Positions 21,072 to 33,474 of a DNA stretch of 64,000 bases are shown here, one piece after another (positions within the stretch are counted from its first letter, which is position 1; each line of letters opens with the position of its first letter). A program made the translations under genes and the position numbers. Source of the stretch: Poa pratensis (lineage: Eukaryota; Streptophyta; Magnoliopsida; Poales; Poaceae); the NCBI GenBank assembly GCA_947311845.1, contig CAMZMU010000089.1, positions 17,674,336-17,738,335 of the forward strand. Direction: 5' to 3'. Under the pieces are notes generated by a model. That model saw only the letters and a list, made by a program, of their open reading frames with translations, was not told where the DNA came from and did no database searches.

Positions 21072-24041
21072 AGCATCCCCAAGCTTAGTTCTACTCGTCC
21101 TCGAGTAGGTAAAACGATAACAACAAATAATTTCTGAGGAGACATGCTTTCACACAATCTTGATCAATATATTGCAAGGCTCATGTCATGAATGAAGTGA
21201 CTCAAAGCAATGGTCTATAGTTTGCTAACAAATAGATAAAGAGTAAACAATGAATCATATAAGCAAAAACTTTTCATGAATAGTACTTTCAAGACAAGCA
21301 TCAAAAAGTTTTGCATAAGAGGTAACTCATAAAGCAATAGATTCAAAGTAAAAGGCATTGAAGCAACACAAAGGATGATTAAGTTTCAGCATTTGCTTTC
21401 AACTTGTAACATGTATATCTCATGGATAGTTGTCAACATAAAGCAATATAACAAGTGCAATAAGTAAACATGTAAGAATCAATGCACACAAAGTTGACAC
21501 AAGTGTTTGCTTCTAAGATAGAAAGGAGTAGGTAAACTGACTCAACAATAAAGTAAAAGATAGGCCCTTCGCAGAGGGAAGCAGGGATTAAATCATGTGC
21601 TAGAGCTTTTTAAGTTTTCGAAAGCATATAGAGAGCACAAAATAAGTATTTGAGAGGTGTTTGTTGTTGTCAACGAATGGTAGTGGGCACTCTAACCCCC
21701 TTGTCAACCAGACTTTCAAGAGCGGCTCCCATGAAGGACGTTATCTCTACCAGCAAGGTAGATCATCCCTCTTCTCTTTTGTTTACACATGTATTTTAGT
21801 TTCTTTATAGATGACACTCCTCCAACCTTTTGCTTACACAAGCCATGGCTAACCGAATCCTCGGGTGCCTTCCAACATTCACATACCATGGAGGAGTGTC
21901 TATTTGCAAAATTAAGTTGCTTACTGATAAATCAGGGCAAAACATGTGAAGAGAATTATTAATGAAAGTTGTAATTAATTGGGGCTGGGCACCCCGTTGC
22001 CAGCTCTTTTTGCAAATTATTGGATAAGCGGGTGTATATGCCACTAGTCCATTGGTTGAAAGTCTGTCAGAAGTAAATGACAAGATTGAAAGATAAAACA
22101 CCACATACTTCCTCATGAGCTATAAAACATTGACACAAATAAGGAGTAATAAAGTTTTGAATAGTTTAAAGGTAGCACATGAAATATTTACTTGGAATGG
22201 CAGGAAATACCACATAGTAGGTAGGTATGGTGGACACAAATGGCATGGGTTTTGGCTCAAGTTTTGGATGCACGAGAAGCATTCCCTCTCAGTACAGAGT
22301 TTAGCTAGCAAGGTTGTTTGAAGCAAACACAAGTATAAACCGGTACAGCAAGAATCACATAAAAACATATTGCAAGTATTATAAGACTCTACACTGTCTT
22401 CCTTGTTGCTCAAACATTTTACCAGAAAATATCTAGACCTTAGAGAGAACAAATATGCATCCCAAGTCTCAACAAGCTCTACGGTAGTTCTCCACTACTA
22501 GGCTTTAACTACATGATGCAAGAGCTTAAACATGATCTACTTGAGAGCTCAAAACAATTGAAAAGTGTCAAAACGAAACAAGACAAAACAGCCATCAACT
22601 AGTACATGTACTAGTAGCAAGAGTGAACATATCTTTTTCCAATACCAACTACCACATGTAGCATTTTCTTTCTTCCAAACAAACACCAATCAATTTATTT
22701 AAACATAAACTCTCCAAATGATAATATAATGCAGCAAGAGAGTATTTAGAAACAAGTGCTAACAGCTCGAAGAGATGCATGAAAAACAGGAGCTAAAAGC
22801 ACTGCAGTAGCTAGTTAAGAATACTCAACAAATATAAGTGAAGAACATGAGTATTCACATGAAAAAGCGGAGCGTGTCTCTCTCCCACACAAGGATTGCT
22901 AGGATCCGAATTTATTCAAACAAAAAAAAATAAAAGCACACAGACGCTCCAAGTAAAGCGCATAAGATGTGAAAGAATTAAAATATAGTTTCACTAGAGA
23001 TGACCTGATAAGTTGTTGATGAAGAAGGGGATGCCTTGGGCATCCCCAAGCTTAGACGCTTGAGTCTTCTTGAATATGGCTGGGATGAACCACAGGGGCA
23101 TCCCCAAGCTTAAGCTTTTCACTCTTCTTGATCACATAATATCACCCTTCTCGCTTGATCCTTGAAAACTTCTTCACACCAAACTCAAGACAGTTCTCAT
23201 TAGAGGGTTAGTGCATAAACAAAAATTCTCATATTCTGTAATGAAACAATCATTCCCAAAGCTTCTGGACATTAGCTACAGCCACTAATGCTTTGTGGAG
23301 CAAAGAAATCCACAAAAACATCGTAAAAGAGCGAATACAAAACAAAAGGCAGAATCTGTCAAAAACAGAACAGTCTGTAAAGACGAATTTTTCGAGGCAC
23401 TTAAGTTTCTCAGATGGATCTGGCCAAAATAATGAAAGTTGTGTACATATCTCAGGAAGATGCGTGATTTTTCGTAGAATTTTTCGAATTTTCTACAGAG
23501 AGAAAAGCTCAAATTCGTGACAGCCAAAAATCTGTTACTGCGCAGAAATCCAAATCTTGCATCAACTTTCAATATAGAACTTTACTTGGCACAACAATGC
23601 GATAAAATAAAGATACAAAGGAGTTGCTACAGAAGTGAAAAACTCCTTGACTCAAAGAAAATAAAAATAACAGCAAATAAAAACGATGGGTTGTCTCCCA
23701 TAAGCGCTTTTCTTTAAAGCCTTTTAGCTAGGCATGATAATTTGATGATGCTCTCATATGTATAAGAGTTGAATATAAGAGAGCATCGAAAAGCAAATAC
23801 CAAACACATTTAAGTCTAACCCACTTCCTATGCAAAGAAATCTTGTAAGAAAACAAATTATGATGCATGAAGCTACTAGCATAGAAAGACAAAACAAGTG
23901 CAACTTCAAAAATTTCAACAAAAGAGAGGAGACTTAATATTATTGTGATATATGAAGCCGTGTCTCCCTCTCTCATAAGGACCAGTAGGTCTTAAAGTAC
24001 CCAGCAAATAAAATCAAATCAAGATAAAGCTCAAATCTTCA

Positions 24042-24452
24042 TCATAAAGAGAAAAATTTAGTAACATGAAGATTTCTATAACCATACTTTCCTCTCTCAA
24101 AATAATTTTCAGCGGCATCATGAATAAACTCAACAATATAGCTATCACATAGAGCATTCTTATCATGATCCATATGCATAATAGTATCATCACTCTCCAC
24201 ATAAGCATGAACATTATCATTAGTAATAGTGAGAGTAAAAGTATCACATCCATCATTGCAATCATCATAAATAGGAGGCATAGAATAATCAAAATGATTT
24301 TTATCCTCAATAGTACATGGACTGAGAATATCATATTCATCATTGTAAACATCATATATAGGAGGCATATCATAATCAACATAAACTATATCCTCAATAG
24401 TAGGTGGACTGAAAATATCACAATGATTATAATCATCATATATTGGAGGCAA
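24042..24452 (-). CDS. Repetitive acidic ORF with PPIYDD motif, element D
   Basis: 136 codons with at least three imperfect repeats of MPPIYDDYND followed by an SPPTIEDK-like block; more motifs continue upstream in another frame (DEYDIFSPPSF). Highly acidic, rich in Asp/Tyr/Pro. I recognise no function. It sits between the primer site and the long non-coding interior, where gag would normally start. It may be a leftover of a repetitive gag linker or a neutral consequence of a tandem repeat. Confidence 0.35.
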   Translation of the reverse strand: MPPIYDDYNHCDIFSPPTIEDIVYVDYDMPPIYDVYNDEYDILSPCTIEDKNHFDYSMPPIYDDCNDGCDTFTLTITNDNVHAYVESDDTIMHMDHDKNALCDSYIVEFIHDAAENYFERGKYGYRNLHVTKFFSL

Positions 24453-24783
24453 AGTATTATCAAAGCAAATTTCTCCTTAAAGCTTGGGGGACTAAAAATA
24501 TCATATTCATCACAACCAGCTTCCCCAAGCTTAGACTTTTCCATAGCATTGGCAATAATGGTGTTCAAAGAATTTATAGTAATACCATTCCTACCATCAT
24601 GCAAACAAGCCTCCATAGGTTTTTTAATTTTCTCTTCAAAAGCATCATGTCCTAATTCAATATAAAGTTCATAAAATCTCTAATTTTTTTGTTGTTTTCC
24701 ATTAAGCCTAACTAGTGAAAATAAAAACAAGAAACAAAAAGAAATAATTGCAGAATCTAAAGGAGATACCTTCCAACGCTTAC

Positions 24784-24802
24784 CTCCCCGGCAACGGCGC
24801 TA
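24784..24802 (-). other. Element D primer-binding site
   Basis: In sense TAGCGCCGTTGCCGGGGAG, one base off the usual plant tRNA-Asp primer site (TGGCGCCGTTGCCGGGGA). It lies ten bases inside the 5' LTR. Confidence 0.85.
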
Positions 24803-24812
24803 GAAAATAGCT

Positions 24813-26401
24813 TGATGTCTACGTGTGCTTCTATTCTTGTAGACAGTGTTGGGCCTCCAAGAGCAGAGGTTTGTAGAACAGCAGCAAGTTTCCCTTAAGT
24901 GAATCACCCAAGGTTTATCGAACTCAGGGAGGTAGAGGTCAAAGATATCCCTCTCAAGCAACCCTGCAATTAAGATACAAGAAGTCTCTTGTGTCCCCAA
25001 CACACCCAATACACTTGTCAGATGTATAGGTGCACTAGTTCGGCGAAGAGATAGTGAAATACAAGTGATAGGGATGATTATAAGTAGTAACTGCAATCTG
25101 AAATAAAGATGGCAGCAAGCAAACATGTAGCAGAACTTGTTGTAAACGGTGTTTCAATGCTTAGAAACAAGGCCTAGGGATCATACTTTCACTAGTGGAC
25201 CTCTCAACAATGATCTCATAATTGAATAAATAAAAACTACTCTTAAACACTCTCTTGTTGGATAACAAACACCATTCATTGTGTAGGGCTACAAAAGCAC
25301 ACCTCAAGCCGGAGTAAACAAGCTCCACAACGTCATAAAGGAATCACACACGGTGCACACACTGTCACCTTTACACCGTGGAGAGTACCGGAGTTCATAT
25401 TAAAGTAACCTATAGAGTGCATAATAGATAAAGAGTAACATCTACATAATCAACTAGATTAGCACAACTGAACACAAGTAAATACTGCTCGGGATTATTC
25501 TCCTTCTTGATGAAGCAAGAGTACTATGCATAGGGCTGCAAGAGCACACCTCAAAGTCTGAGTGAACAAACACCACAATTCCCAAGAATAAGCCATGATA
25601 AATGTCTAAATTATTCATAGAGTCACACAAGTACCCACACTGTCACCTTGATACCGTGTTGTCATAATGACTCCAGAAACTAGACAAAATCACTTGAGTA
25701 GCATAAACATTACTAATGTATTCAGCGGTACTAGCAATACACACGATCACATAAAGATCACACCATGGGAGAGAGAGATGAACCACATAGCTACCGGTAA
25801 AGCCCTCAGCCTCGGGGTAGAACTACTCCCTCCTCATCATGGGAGTCAGCAGCGGCGATGAAGATGGCAGTGGAGTCGATGGAGATGACTCCGGGGGCAA
25901 TTCCCCATCCCGGCGGCGTGCCGGAACAGAGATTCTGTCCCCCTAAACTTGACGTCGATGGCGGCGGCGCTGCGGAACTCTTTGTGGAATATGGCTTGGT
26001 CTTTTAGGGTTTTCGCATCGGGGGGATAAATAGGCGAAGGGGCAATGTCGGTGGAGGTCCTGGGCTCCCTCCTCACCTCCCGGCGCGCCTGTGGGCCCAG
26101 CCGCGCGAGCATGTGGTTTGGAGGCCGTGGGCCTCCCCCTGGCTTGCCCTTCTGGCTCCGTGTGTCCCTCGGAAAAATAGGAGGTTTGGCTTTTGTTTCG
26201 TGCAATTCCGAGAATATTCGCATAAGTACTTTTCTGAAACCAAAAACAGCAGAAAACAGGGAACTGGCACTGTGACATCTTGTTAATAGGTTAGTCCCAG
26301 AAAATGCATAAAAATGATATGAAGTGTATACAAAACATGTAGCAATTGGTATAATATAAGCATGGAACATCAGAAATTATAGATACGTTGGAGACGTATC
26401 A
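24813..26401 (-). repeat. Element D 5' LTR
   Basis: 1589 bp, ends TG/CA, followed in sense by the primer site. Mostly single-base differences from the 3' LTR, so a recent insertion. Confidence 0.92.
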
Positions 26402-27041
26402 GGCCTCGCCTTCATCGACTCCGCCTCCGACACTCGGGGCTGCCGGCCTCGCCATCATCGACTCCGTCTCCGACACTAAGGGGCTGCCGACCTCGCCTTC
26501 ATCGACTCCGCCTCCGACACTCGGGGGCTAACGGCCTCGCCGTCATCGACTCCGTCTCCGACACTCGGGGGCTGGCAGCCTCGCCTTCATCGACTCCACA
26601 TCGTCGACTTCGCTTCATTGACTCTGCATCGTCGACTCCGCCTCGCCGACTTGACAAAGTGGACTCGGGGGCTGAGGTTGCAGCCGCCGCGTCGATTTCC
26701 TCTACCGCACAGCTCCGCGGCATCGACTCCGTCCACTACGACGTCCAGGACTCGACAAGACCAGCGTGCATGACCTGACAACTTCTACAACCACTTTGGC
26801 GAATCGACCTCGACAGTCTACAGATTTCCGTCGCTCATGAACAGCTAAGTCACTTTCATATTTCATTCCTTCAAATTCTAGCCTATTTTGGTTGCATCCA
26901 ACACTCGGGGGCTGCCCCTTTCGACTCTGCCGCACTACTCCACCGCGTCGACTCCGGTCCGCCACGTTTACTCCTTCCGCCGCGTCAACTCCGGTCCGCC
27001 GCGTTGAAACAATCTTGCCTTGGTCGCACCTGATGCACTAC
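26402..27041 (+). repeat. Element E interior, 43-bp array right part and spacer
   Basis: The 43-bp units continue to about 26600, then irregular TCGACTCCG-rich sequence, a spacer, and the start of the next array (ACAATCTTGCC...GATGCACTAC). ACTCGGGGGCT recurs at about 26519, 26563, 26654 and 26902. The final ACTAC (27037-27041) is the target duplication of solo LTR S. Confidence 0.75.
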
Positions 27042-28361
27042 TGTAACACCCCAAAAATTCGTCCCTAATTGTAGTGGTGTTTTCCTCACACCGGAAAAAC
27101 TTTTTCAATTATTAAATGACTTTCTTAAATATTTTATGGATGATCTTGACTTTGGTTTTGCTCTCTCAGAAATTTCCCATGTTCCCTGAACTTCAATCAC
27201 CACTCTCGACAATTATGTGCTTAAGATTTCCCTCGAAATCCTAGCCCTCCATGATGATCTTTTAATCCCGGTTATTTCCACTTATCAAAGGGATATCAAT
27301 TTTCCCTCGCCAATAAAAATCCACCAAAAATACCGGAGGCCTCCCATGTACATATAAAGCCAACCCCTACAAAAATATTGCATACCCCAATGCAATATTT
27401 CCAATTTAGGAGTTAACTGTTAGATATCGGTCCTGATCCCAAATTTATTCAGTCCACCTAGGAACCACTGAAAATTCTCATAATTTAGGGAGGTGCATAT
27501 TTTTGTATTTCCTACAATTCTCCTGTTGAACCCGAACCCATTCGAGCAATGTTTGACCTACTTCCTTTGTAAGCCAAAAATCGATGTCGGTACGCGACTT
27601 AGCGGACACATCCCCAAAACCTTTTTCTACTACCCCAAATAAGTTCAAACTCCTTAGACACTCTTCATATACCCAACATACCCGTGGTAAGTGTTTGGGA
27701 TTTTTCTGAGATGTGCTAGACCTAGGTCATTTCATCGAACACCTGGCGTTCCCTGGGTTTTCTGAAAATTTTGCACAGAGGAAGTTCAAGCCCCTGAGTG
27801 TTTCTTGTTTTGTTGAGTTGGCCTCGTCCTTAGAAACCCGTAGATACCTCCGTATTTGCGTTTCACGCTCCGAGTCACCGGGAACGCGACGATGCCGCTC
27901 GCGTCGCGCTCTGGACGTCCCAGACGCACGCTTTGGCGCGACCTTTGATTAGCTTAGCCTAAACCTCTGCCTAACCTCCTGGCTGCAGTACAGCCGCGTG
28001 CGGCACTGCTTGTCCAGCTCGTCTACCTTATCCAGCCTCCCCGTTCCTATCCCCTCCACCGACAGAACAGTGCCGTGGAGGATATATGTGAGGGCTTCCC
28101 CGTATTTTTCCCCTCCCGCTGCCTATCCAGAGCACCCGAGCCCCATCCAGCTGCACCTCACTCTTCTCTCCCCTCTGCATTTCTCTCACGGTGACATTGA
28201 AACCGACGAGCACCACCTCGCCGGCAACGAAGCCCGACCTTCCCGCGCTCACCTCTCGGTTGACACTCTCCCGAGAGAGCACTGCGCTCGGTTACTCCTC
28301 TAAGCCCCCCCTGTAGAAGCAGACGACGAAGAGGAGCGCTGGATTGAGTCGTTCTTGCTCG
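27042..28361 (+). other. Solo LTR S, left part
   Basis: No gene seen. The 27700-28320 portion is GC-rich and open in several frames without recognisable domains, as expected from composition. Confidence 0.6.
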
Positions 28362-28366
28362 GCAGC
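28362..28366. repeat. Target duplication of element B, left copy
   Basis: GCAGC here and at 45067-45071. Confidence 0.9.
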
Positions 28367-28882
28367 TGTCGTGGGTTTGTCACGTCAGGTGTCATAGATG
28401 ACTTCGTAGGTGTGGGATTATGCGAGTCAAGCATCTCCGAGCTTGGGATCGCAGGAACAAAGATCAACACAGATTTACCCAGGTTCGGCCCCCTCAATGT
28501 GAGGTAAAAGACCTACTTCCTGCCTACCCTAGATTGGTATTGATATGATAATCGAGGTGTTACAATGGAGGCGATCCGATCTGGTACTCGCCGTATGAGC
28601 TAGGGTTTGGGGCTTGATAGCTTGACCCGCTCTAAGTCCTGCGAGTCCTCTTTATATACACAGAGGCTCGCTAGGTTACAAAAGGAAACTTCCCCATAAG
28701 GAATACATCCACAGAGGCCTACTCGGAGACTACTTGGTCTTCACGTCCTCCGGGATATGTCTTCTAGATCTTTCCCCTTATGGCGGTTCAATATTGGGCT
28801 TGCTCCCAAGTGGGCCTTCGTCCGTGCGAGTAAGTTAAGTCGCACTGGGCCGCGGGTTAATCCAGAAAGTATTCCCCCGACA
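28367..28882 (-). repeat. Element B 3' LTR
   Basis: 516 bp, TG/CA ends in element sense, preceded by the polypurine tract at 28883-28894. Confidence 0.95.
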
Positions 28883-29834
28883 TTAGCCCCCAAGCATGGC
28901 CTGAACTTCATAGTATTCTTGATCTTGAATGCTTAGGCCGTGCTTTTCCTTGTTTCGCGGCTTATAATTGTGCAAGTTTGGCCTTGACTCGCACCTGGAA
29001 GATCATCTGACTTCGTGAGCTTTAGAGTATCCTGATAGCTTCAGAACTTGATGACGATCTATCTTCAAATTTTTGATGATAATATGATATAGCCCCCAAG
29101 GATTGAGAGGATGTTATGTGGTAATCATCTCAATTCTTCTCAGAGAACTCTGAAGGTCATCACCTGTAACTTGATATCATAAATAAAACAATTGTTAAGT
29201 TACAAGTAATTGTAATTGGTGTTGCCGTACTATAAGCAGTACATCGACCTCTAGTTAGGCCATCTGAATCCTTAAGTGGGCACTCGCGCGACTCAGTATT
29301 TCCTAGGAATATGTGTGTTCAGGGTCGAGAGCGGCCATGATAGGCAATCAAGCTCGATTGACGCCACACCCCAGTACTTTGGCCACATAATGCGAGTAGC
29401 AATCCAACTTAAGGTAAATTTGATAATTGCCAATAAATCGGCTGTTTCAGGGTAACAAAGACCCCAAGAAACATAATGATATTGCCATGATAGGCTAAGC
29501 TATGATAAGCTTTGATTATGATGACACATAAGGTCGCGCCTAGGTGGCAACCGAGTGTTATACATAGGGTTGGATCGCGCGTAGGTGGCGATCCATGGTG
29601 ATACATGGGGTCGGTCGCGCCTAGGTGGCGACCAGAGATGATACAAAGTTTACGGCCGCGCCTAGGTGGCAGCCGGTTTCTGATACAAGGGTCGATCGCG
29701 CCTGGGTGGCGATCAGATGTTGCATAGGTCGCGCCTAGGTGGCGACCAAAGTTGAAGTTCTAGCCCTGAGTGGCTGTGATGATACTCAGCTATAAAGCTG
29801 GAAAGGATGATGCTTGGCTCTGATTAGCCTTTTC
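28883..29834 (-). other. Element B 3' untranslated interior
   Basis: Polypurine tract, then non-coding sequence nearly identical to 515-1468 of A. Confidence 0.8.
29532..29747 (-). repeat. Hairpin repeat array, six units (element B)
   Basis: Same six units as in A (1166-1381), including the same two single mismatches. Confidence 0.85.
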
Positions 29835-31166
29835 TTATGTATAGTACGGTCGCAGGTGTGCGACGTTCCAAGGGCGAGGTGCCTCGAGACGATCCTCGAA
29901 ATCATGGCGTTCGCTGCTTTCTTCCCTTACATCCAGCAGGTAGTACGACCCATTGTTTAGCTTCTTGCTGATGATGTAGGGTCCTTCCCATGGAGAGGAC
30001 AGCTTATGCATTCCCTTGTGATCTTGTTTAAGTCGCAGTACTAGGTCGCCTTCTTGAAAGGTGCGGGTTTTGATGCGTCTGGCATGATAGCGTCGCAAGT
30101 CTTGTTGATATACTGCTGACCTTGATGCTGCCAAGTCTCTAACCTCTTCTAATGTGTCCACCGAGTCTTGCCGAGCTATCTCATTATCTGTCTCGATGTA
30201 AGCCGCAACTCTTGGTGAATCATGTATGATATCGCTGGGCATGACTGCTTCTGCTCCATAGACCATGAAATATGGTGTAAATCCTGTGGATCTGTTAGGG
30301 GTTGTTCTCAAGCTCCACAGTACTGCTGGCAGTTCTTCCACCCAACATCCTGGAGATGCTTCGACCTTTTCAATAAGGCGCGGCTTAATTCCATGGAGAA
30401 TTTCCTGGTTAGCTCGCTCAGCTTGTCCATTGCTCTGCGGGTGTGCTACTGACGTGAGGTCCAATCTTATCCCATTGTCTGCGCAAAATATCTGTGTAGC
30501 CCCTTCAGAGGTGTTGCTCCCATTGTCTGTAATGATACTATGGGGGTAACCGAAGCGGAATATGACCTTCTTCAAGAACTTGACTGCTGTTTCAGCCTCG
30601 CAATCTCCCACAGGTTCTGCTTCTATCCACTTTGTGAATTTGTCCACCATGACTAAGAGGTGAGTTTTTCCGTTTGAAGACCGTCTGAAAGGCCCTACCA
30701 TGTCAAAACCCCATACGGCAAAAGGCCATGTGATGGGTATTGTGCGAAGTGCTTGGGCTGGCATATGATCTTGCCTAGCGTATCTTTGACATCCATCGCA
30801 CACTCTGACAATTTGCTCTGCATCTGCTAATGCTGTTAACCAGAAGAATCCATGTCGGAACGCCTTTGCCACCAAAGATCTTGACGAAGCATGATGGCCA
30901 CAATCGCCTGAATGAATTTCGTGCAAGATTTTTCGTCCCTCTTCTGGTGAGACACATCTTTGGAATGCTCCTGATACGCTGCGCTTGTATAATTCATTGT
31001 TGATGATTGTATAGGCCTTTGATCGTCGTATGATTTTGCGCGCCTCAATTTCATCGTCCGGCAGCACTCCGCGACTTAAATATGCCATGTATGGCTCTGT
31101 CCATCCTGGCTGTTCATGCAGGGCTGCGACTAAAGTTGAATCATCCTCTGGCTCTGCAATGTCAAT
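29835..31166 (-). pseudogene. Pol integrase domain, element B
   Basis: 417-codon frame from the Met at 31088, essentially identical to that of A, with intact zinc-binding and D, D, E residues. The frame is open upstream to about 31166, where the same missing base as in A separates it from RNase H. Confidence 0.92.
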
Positions 31167-32374
31167 TCTGCTGGAGGTTTGACTGATGGATTGTGCAGTT
31201 CATCCAGGAAAACATTGGGTGGGACTGACTGTCTGTTGGATCCAAGCCGAGACAGGGCATCCGCAGCTTCATTTTGTCTCCGATCAATATGTTCAACTTG
31301 GTATCCAGTGAAATGTCCAGCAATTCTGTCCACCTCTCTCCTATATGCAGCCATGTTCGCATCCTTGCTGTCCCACGTTCCGGAGACCTGCTGTGCCACC
31401 AAGTCTGAATCGCCAAAACAGCGTATACGACTGATGTTCATCTCCTTTGCTATACGTAGACCATGAAGCAGTGCCTCGTACTCCGCCACGTTATTTGTGC
31501 AGTTGAAGTGTATCTGTAACACATACCGCAGCTTGTCTCCCTTGGGAGATGTCAGAACAACTCCAGCCCCCGAGCCTTGCAACTGTCTTGACCCATCAAA
31601 ATGCATGGTCCAGTATTTGGTTTCTGCCATGCTAGGAGCAACTTGGATTTCTGTCCAATCGTTAATAAAATCTGCAAGGGCTTGCGACTTAATTGATGTG
31701 CGCGGCTCGTAACTGATGTGATGTGGTCCCAACTCGATCGCCCACTTAGCGACTCTTCCAGTAGCTTCTCGATTACGAATGATATCTGCCAATGGTGCTG
31801 AACTCACCACAGTTATTGGATGCTCTTGGAAGTAGTGCTTCAGCTTGCGACTCGCCATGAACACTCCAAACACCAACTTCTGCCACTGTGGGTAACGCTG
31901 TTTGGAAGCTGTGAGGACTTCGCTCACGTAGTATACTGGTCTCTGGACAGGGTATTCCTTTCCCGTTTCTTGTCTCTCCACAACCATGACAGCACTCACA
32001 GCGCGGGAATTTGCCGCTATGTATAGTAGCATTGGCTCTTTATCTTTTGGAGCCGCCAGAACTGGAGCATTCGTCAATTGATGTTTCAAGGCTGTCAGAG
32101 CTTCGTCGGCCTCTGCGTCCCAAACGAAGGTGTCTGATTTTTTCAACAGTCTGTACAAAGGTAGTGCTTTCTCTCCCAATCTTGATATAAAGCGACTCAA
32201 AGCTGCTACGCAACCAGTAAGCCGCTGTACATCTTTTATCTTTTCTGGCTTTTGGAGATCCATCACGGCCTTTATCTTGTCAGGATTGGCCTCAATGCCT
32301 CTTTCTGATACTATGAATCCCAATAGCTTTCCTGCTGGTACTCCGAAGACGCACTTTGTGGGGTTGAGCTTCAT
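31130..32374 (-). pseudogene. Pol RT C-terminus and tandem RNase H, element B
   Basis: One open frame covers the RT thumb (KLLGFIVSERGIEANPDK, LTGCVAALSRFISRLGEK), the first RNase H and the second, plant/archaeal-like RNase H (HFDGS, AEYEAL, GDSD). The connection broken near 3800 in A is intact here, so that A defect is private. The end, QSQRMIQL then TAG, is the same as in A. Confidence 0.92.
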
Positions 32375-33060
32375 GTTGTATTTTCTGAGATTTGTGAATG
32401 TCTCTGCCAGATCACCAATAAGATCCTGGCTAACTTGCGATTAATCACAATATCATCCACGTAGGCATGAACGTTGCGACCTATTTGCTCATGTAGGCAA
32501 TTCTGAATGCATCTTTGGTAAGTCGCACCTGCGTTCTTCAACCCAAAGGGCATGCTGACATAACAAAAAGCTCCGAAGGGTGTGATGAAGGACGTCTTTT
32601 CTTGGTCCTCCCTCTTCATCTTGATTTGATGGTAGCCTGAATAGGCGTCCAAAAAGCATAACAGCTCGCACCCAGCAGTTGAATCAATTACTTGGTCGAT
32701 TCGCGGCAAAGCAAATGGATCCTTTGGACAAGCTTTGTTAAGACTGGTGTAATCAACGCACATTCGCCACGTACCGTTCTTTTTCATAACCAATACTGGA
32801 TTTGCCACCCACTCCGGATGGTATACCTCTGTGATGAATCCTGCAGCCAGCAAGCGAGCTATTTCCTCTCCTATTGCCTTTCTCCTGTCATCATGAAAAC
32901 GCCGTAGTGGCTGCTTCACTGGTTTAGCCGCAGGGTTCACTTTGAGGCTATGTTCTGCTAATTCTCTTGGTACCCCTGGCATATCTGACGGCTTCCATGC
33001 GAAGATGTCCTTATTTTCCTGGAGAAAAGCGACGAGGGCCTTCTCCTGCTCTTCTTCCAT
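32371..33060 (-). pseudogene. Pol RT N-terminus and core, element B
   Basis: Continuous from the pre-RT acidic linker (MEEEQEKALVAFLQEN) through the fingers and palm to AYVDDIVI. A missing base near 32441 (GCGATTAATC here, GCGATTTAATC in A) then shifts the frame. The site that is broken near 4449 in A is intact here. Confidence 0.9.
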
Positions 33061-33114
33061 GTGCGCTCCAATGCTAGTTTGCTTGGATGAGTCGCCAGGA
33101 ACAAGATTTATTGC

Positions 33115-33430
33115 TTAGTGTCCTGGGCCGCTTTGAATTTCATTGGTGGCTCGGCAGATGGCCCCTTTTGGTCCTGGTATCGCCGCATCTCCTTTCTCGC
33201 ATTCTATCGCTTTTTCTCTATCTCCGTACACTGTGATGACCCCTTTTGGTCCTGGTATCTTCAACTGTAGGTACACGTAGCATGGCCTGGCCATAAACTT
33301 AGCAAAGGCCGTTCTTCCAAACAAGGCGTGATATGGGCTTTGGAATTTTACCACTTCGAAGCTTAGGAATTCACTTCTGAAGTTTTCTTCTGTTCCAAAA
33401 GTTACCCCGAGGGTTATTTTCCCCACTGGC
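33115..33430 (-). pseudogene. Protease remnant with internal deletion, element B
   Basis: Keeps the block around FGRTAFAKFMARPCYVYLQL but jumps from GGCCGTGC directly to sequence that in A lies about 370 bases further upstream (A 5134 to about 5505). The segment with the DGGSS active site is gone. Short homology GCCGTGC lies at the junction. A small duplicated patch (CCCCTTTTGGTCCTGGTATC) near 33165-33260 adds further disruption. Confidence 0.8.
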
Positions 33431-33474
33431 CGTGCTGCCCAATATTTGTGTTATGAGCCGCACTAGGGTTTCCT

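Larger units (their letters stand above)
21072..24812 (-). other. Element D interior, non-coding apart from one acidic ORF
   Basis: The polypurine tract AGCTTGGGGATGCT lies at 21072-21085 (minus). The following 3 kb is AT-rich and free of recognisable retroelement domains. Further CTTGGGGATGC-like tracts occur near 23036-23052 and 23098-23112. Confidence 0.75.
19486..26401 (-). mobile_element. Element D: non-autonomous gypsy-type LTR element
   Basis: LTRs 19486-21071 and 24813-26401 are near-identical (about 1.59 kb), with a 5-bp target duplication GGCCT (19481-19485, 26402-26406). In sense the LTR begins TGATACGTCTCCAACGTATC. The 3.7-kb interior has a tRNA-Asp-like primer site and a polypurine tract but no gag, RT or integrase. 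LTR length and missing pol recall the Triticeae Sabrina/WHAM groups; this naming is untested. Confidence 0.9.

Noticed and set aside
24014..24382. Membrane protein rich in Met/Leu/Ile on minus
   Set aside because: It is the alternative frame of the PPIYDD repeat, so the hydrophobic pattern is a by-product.
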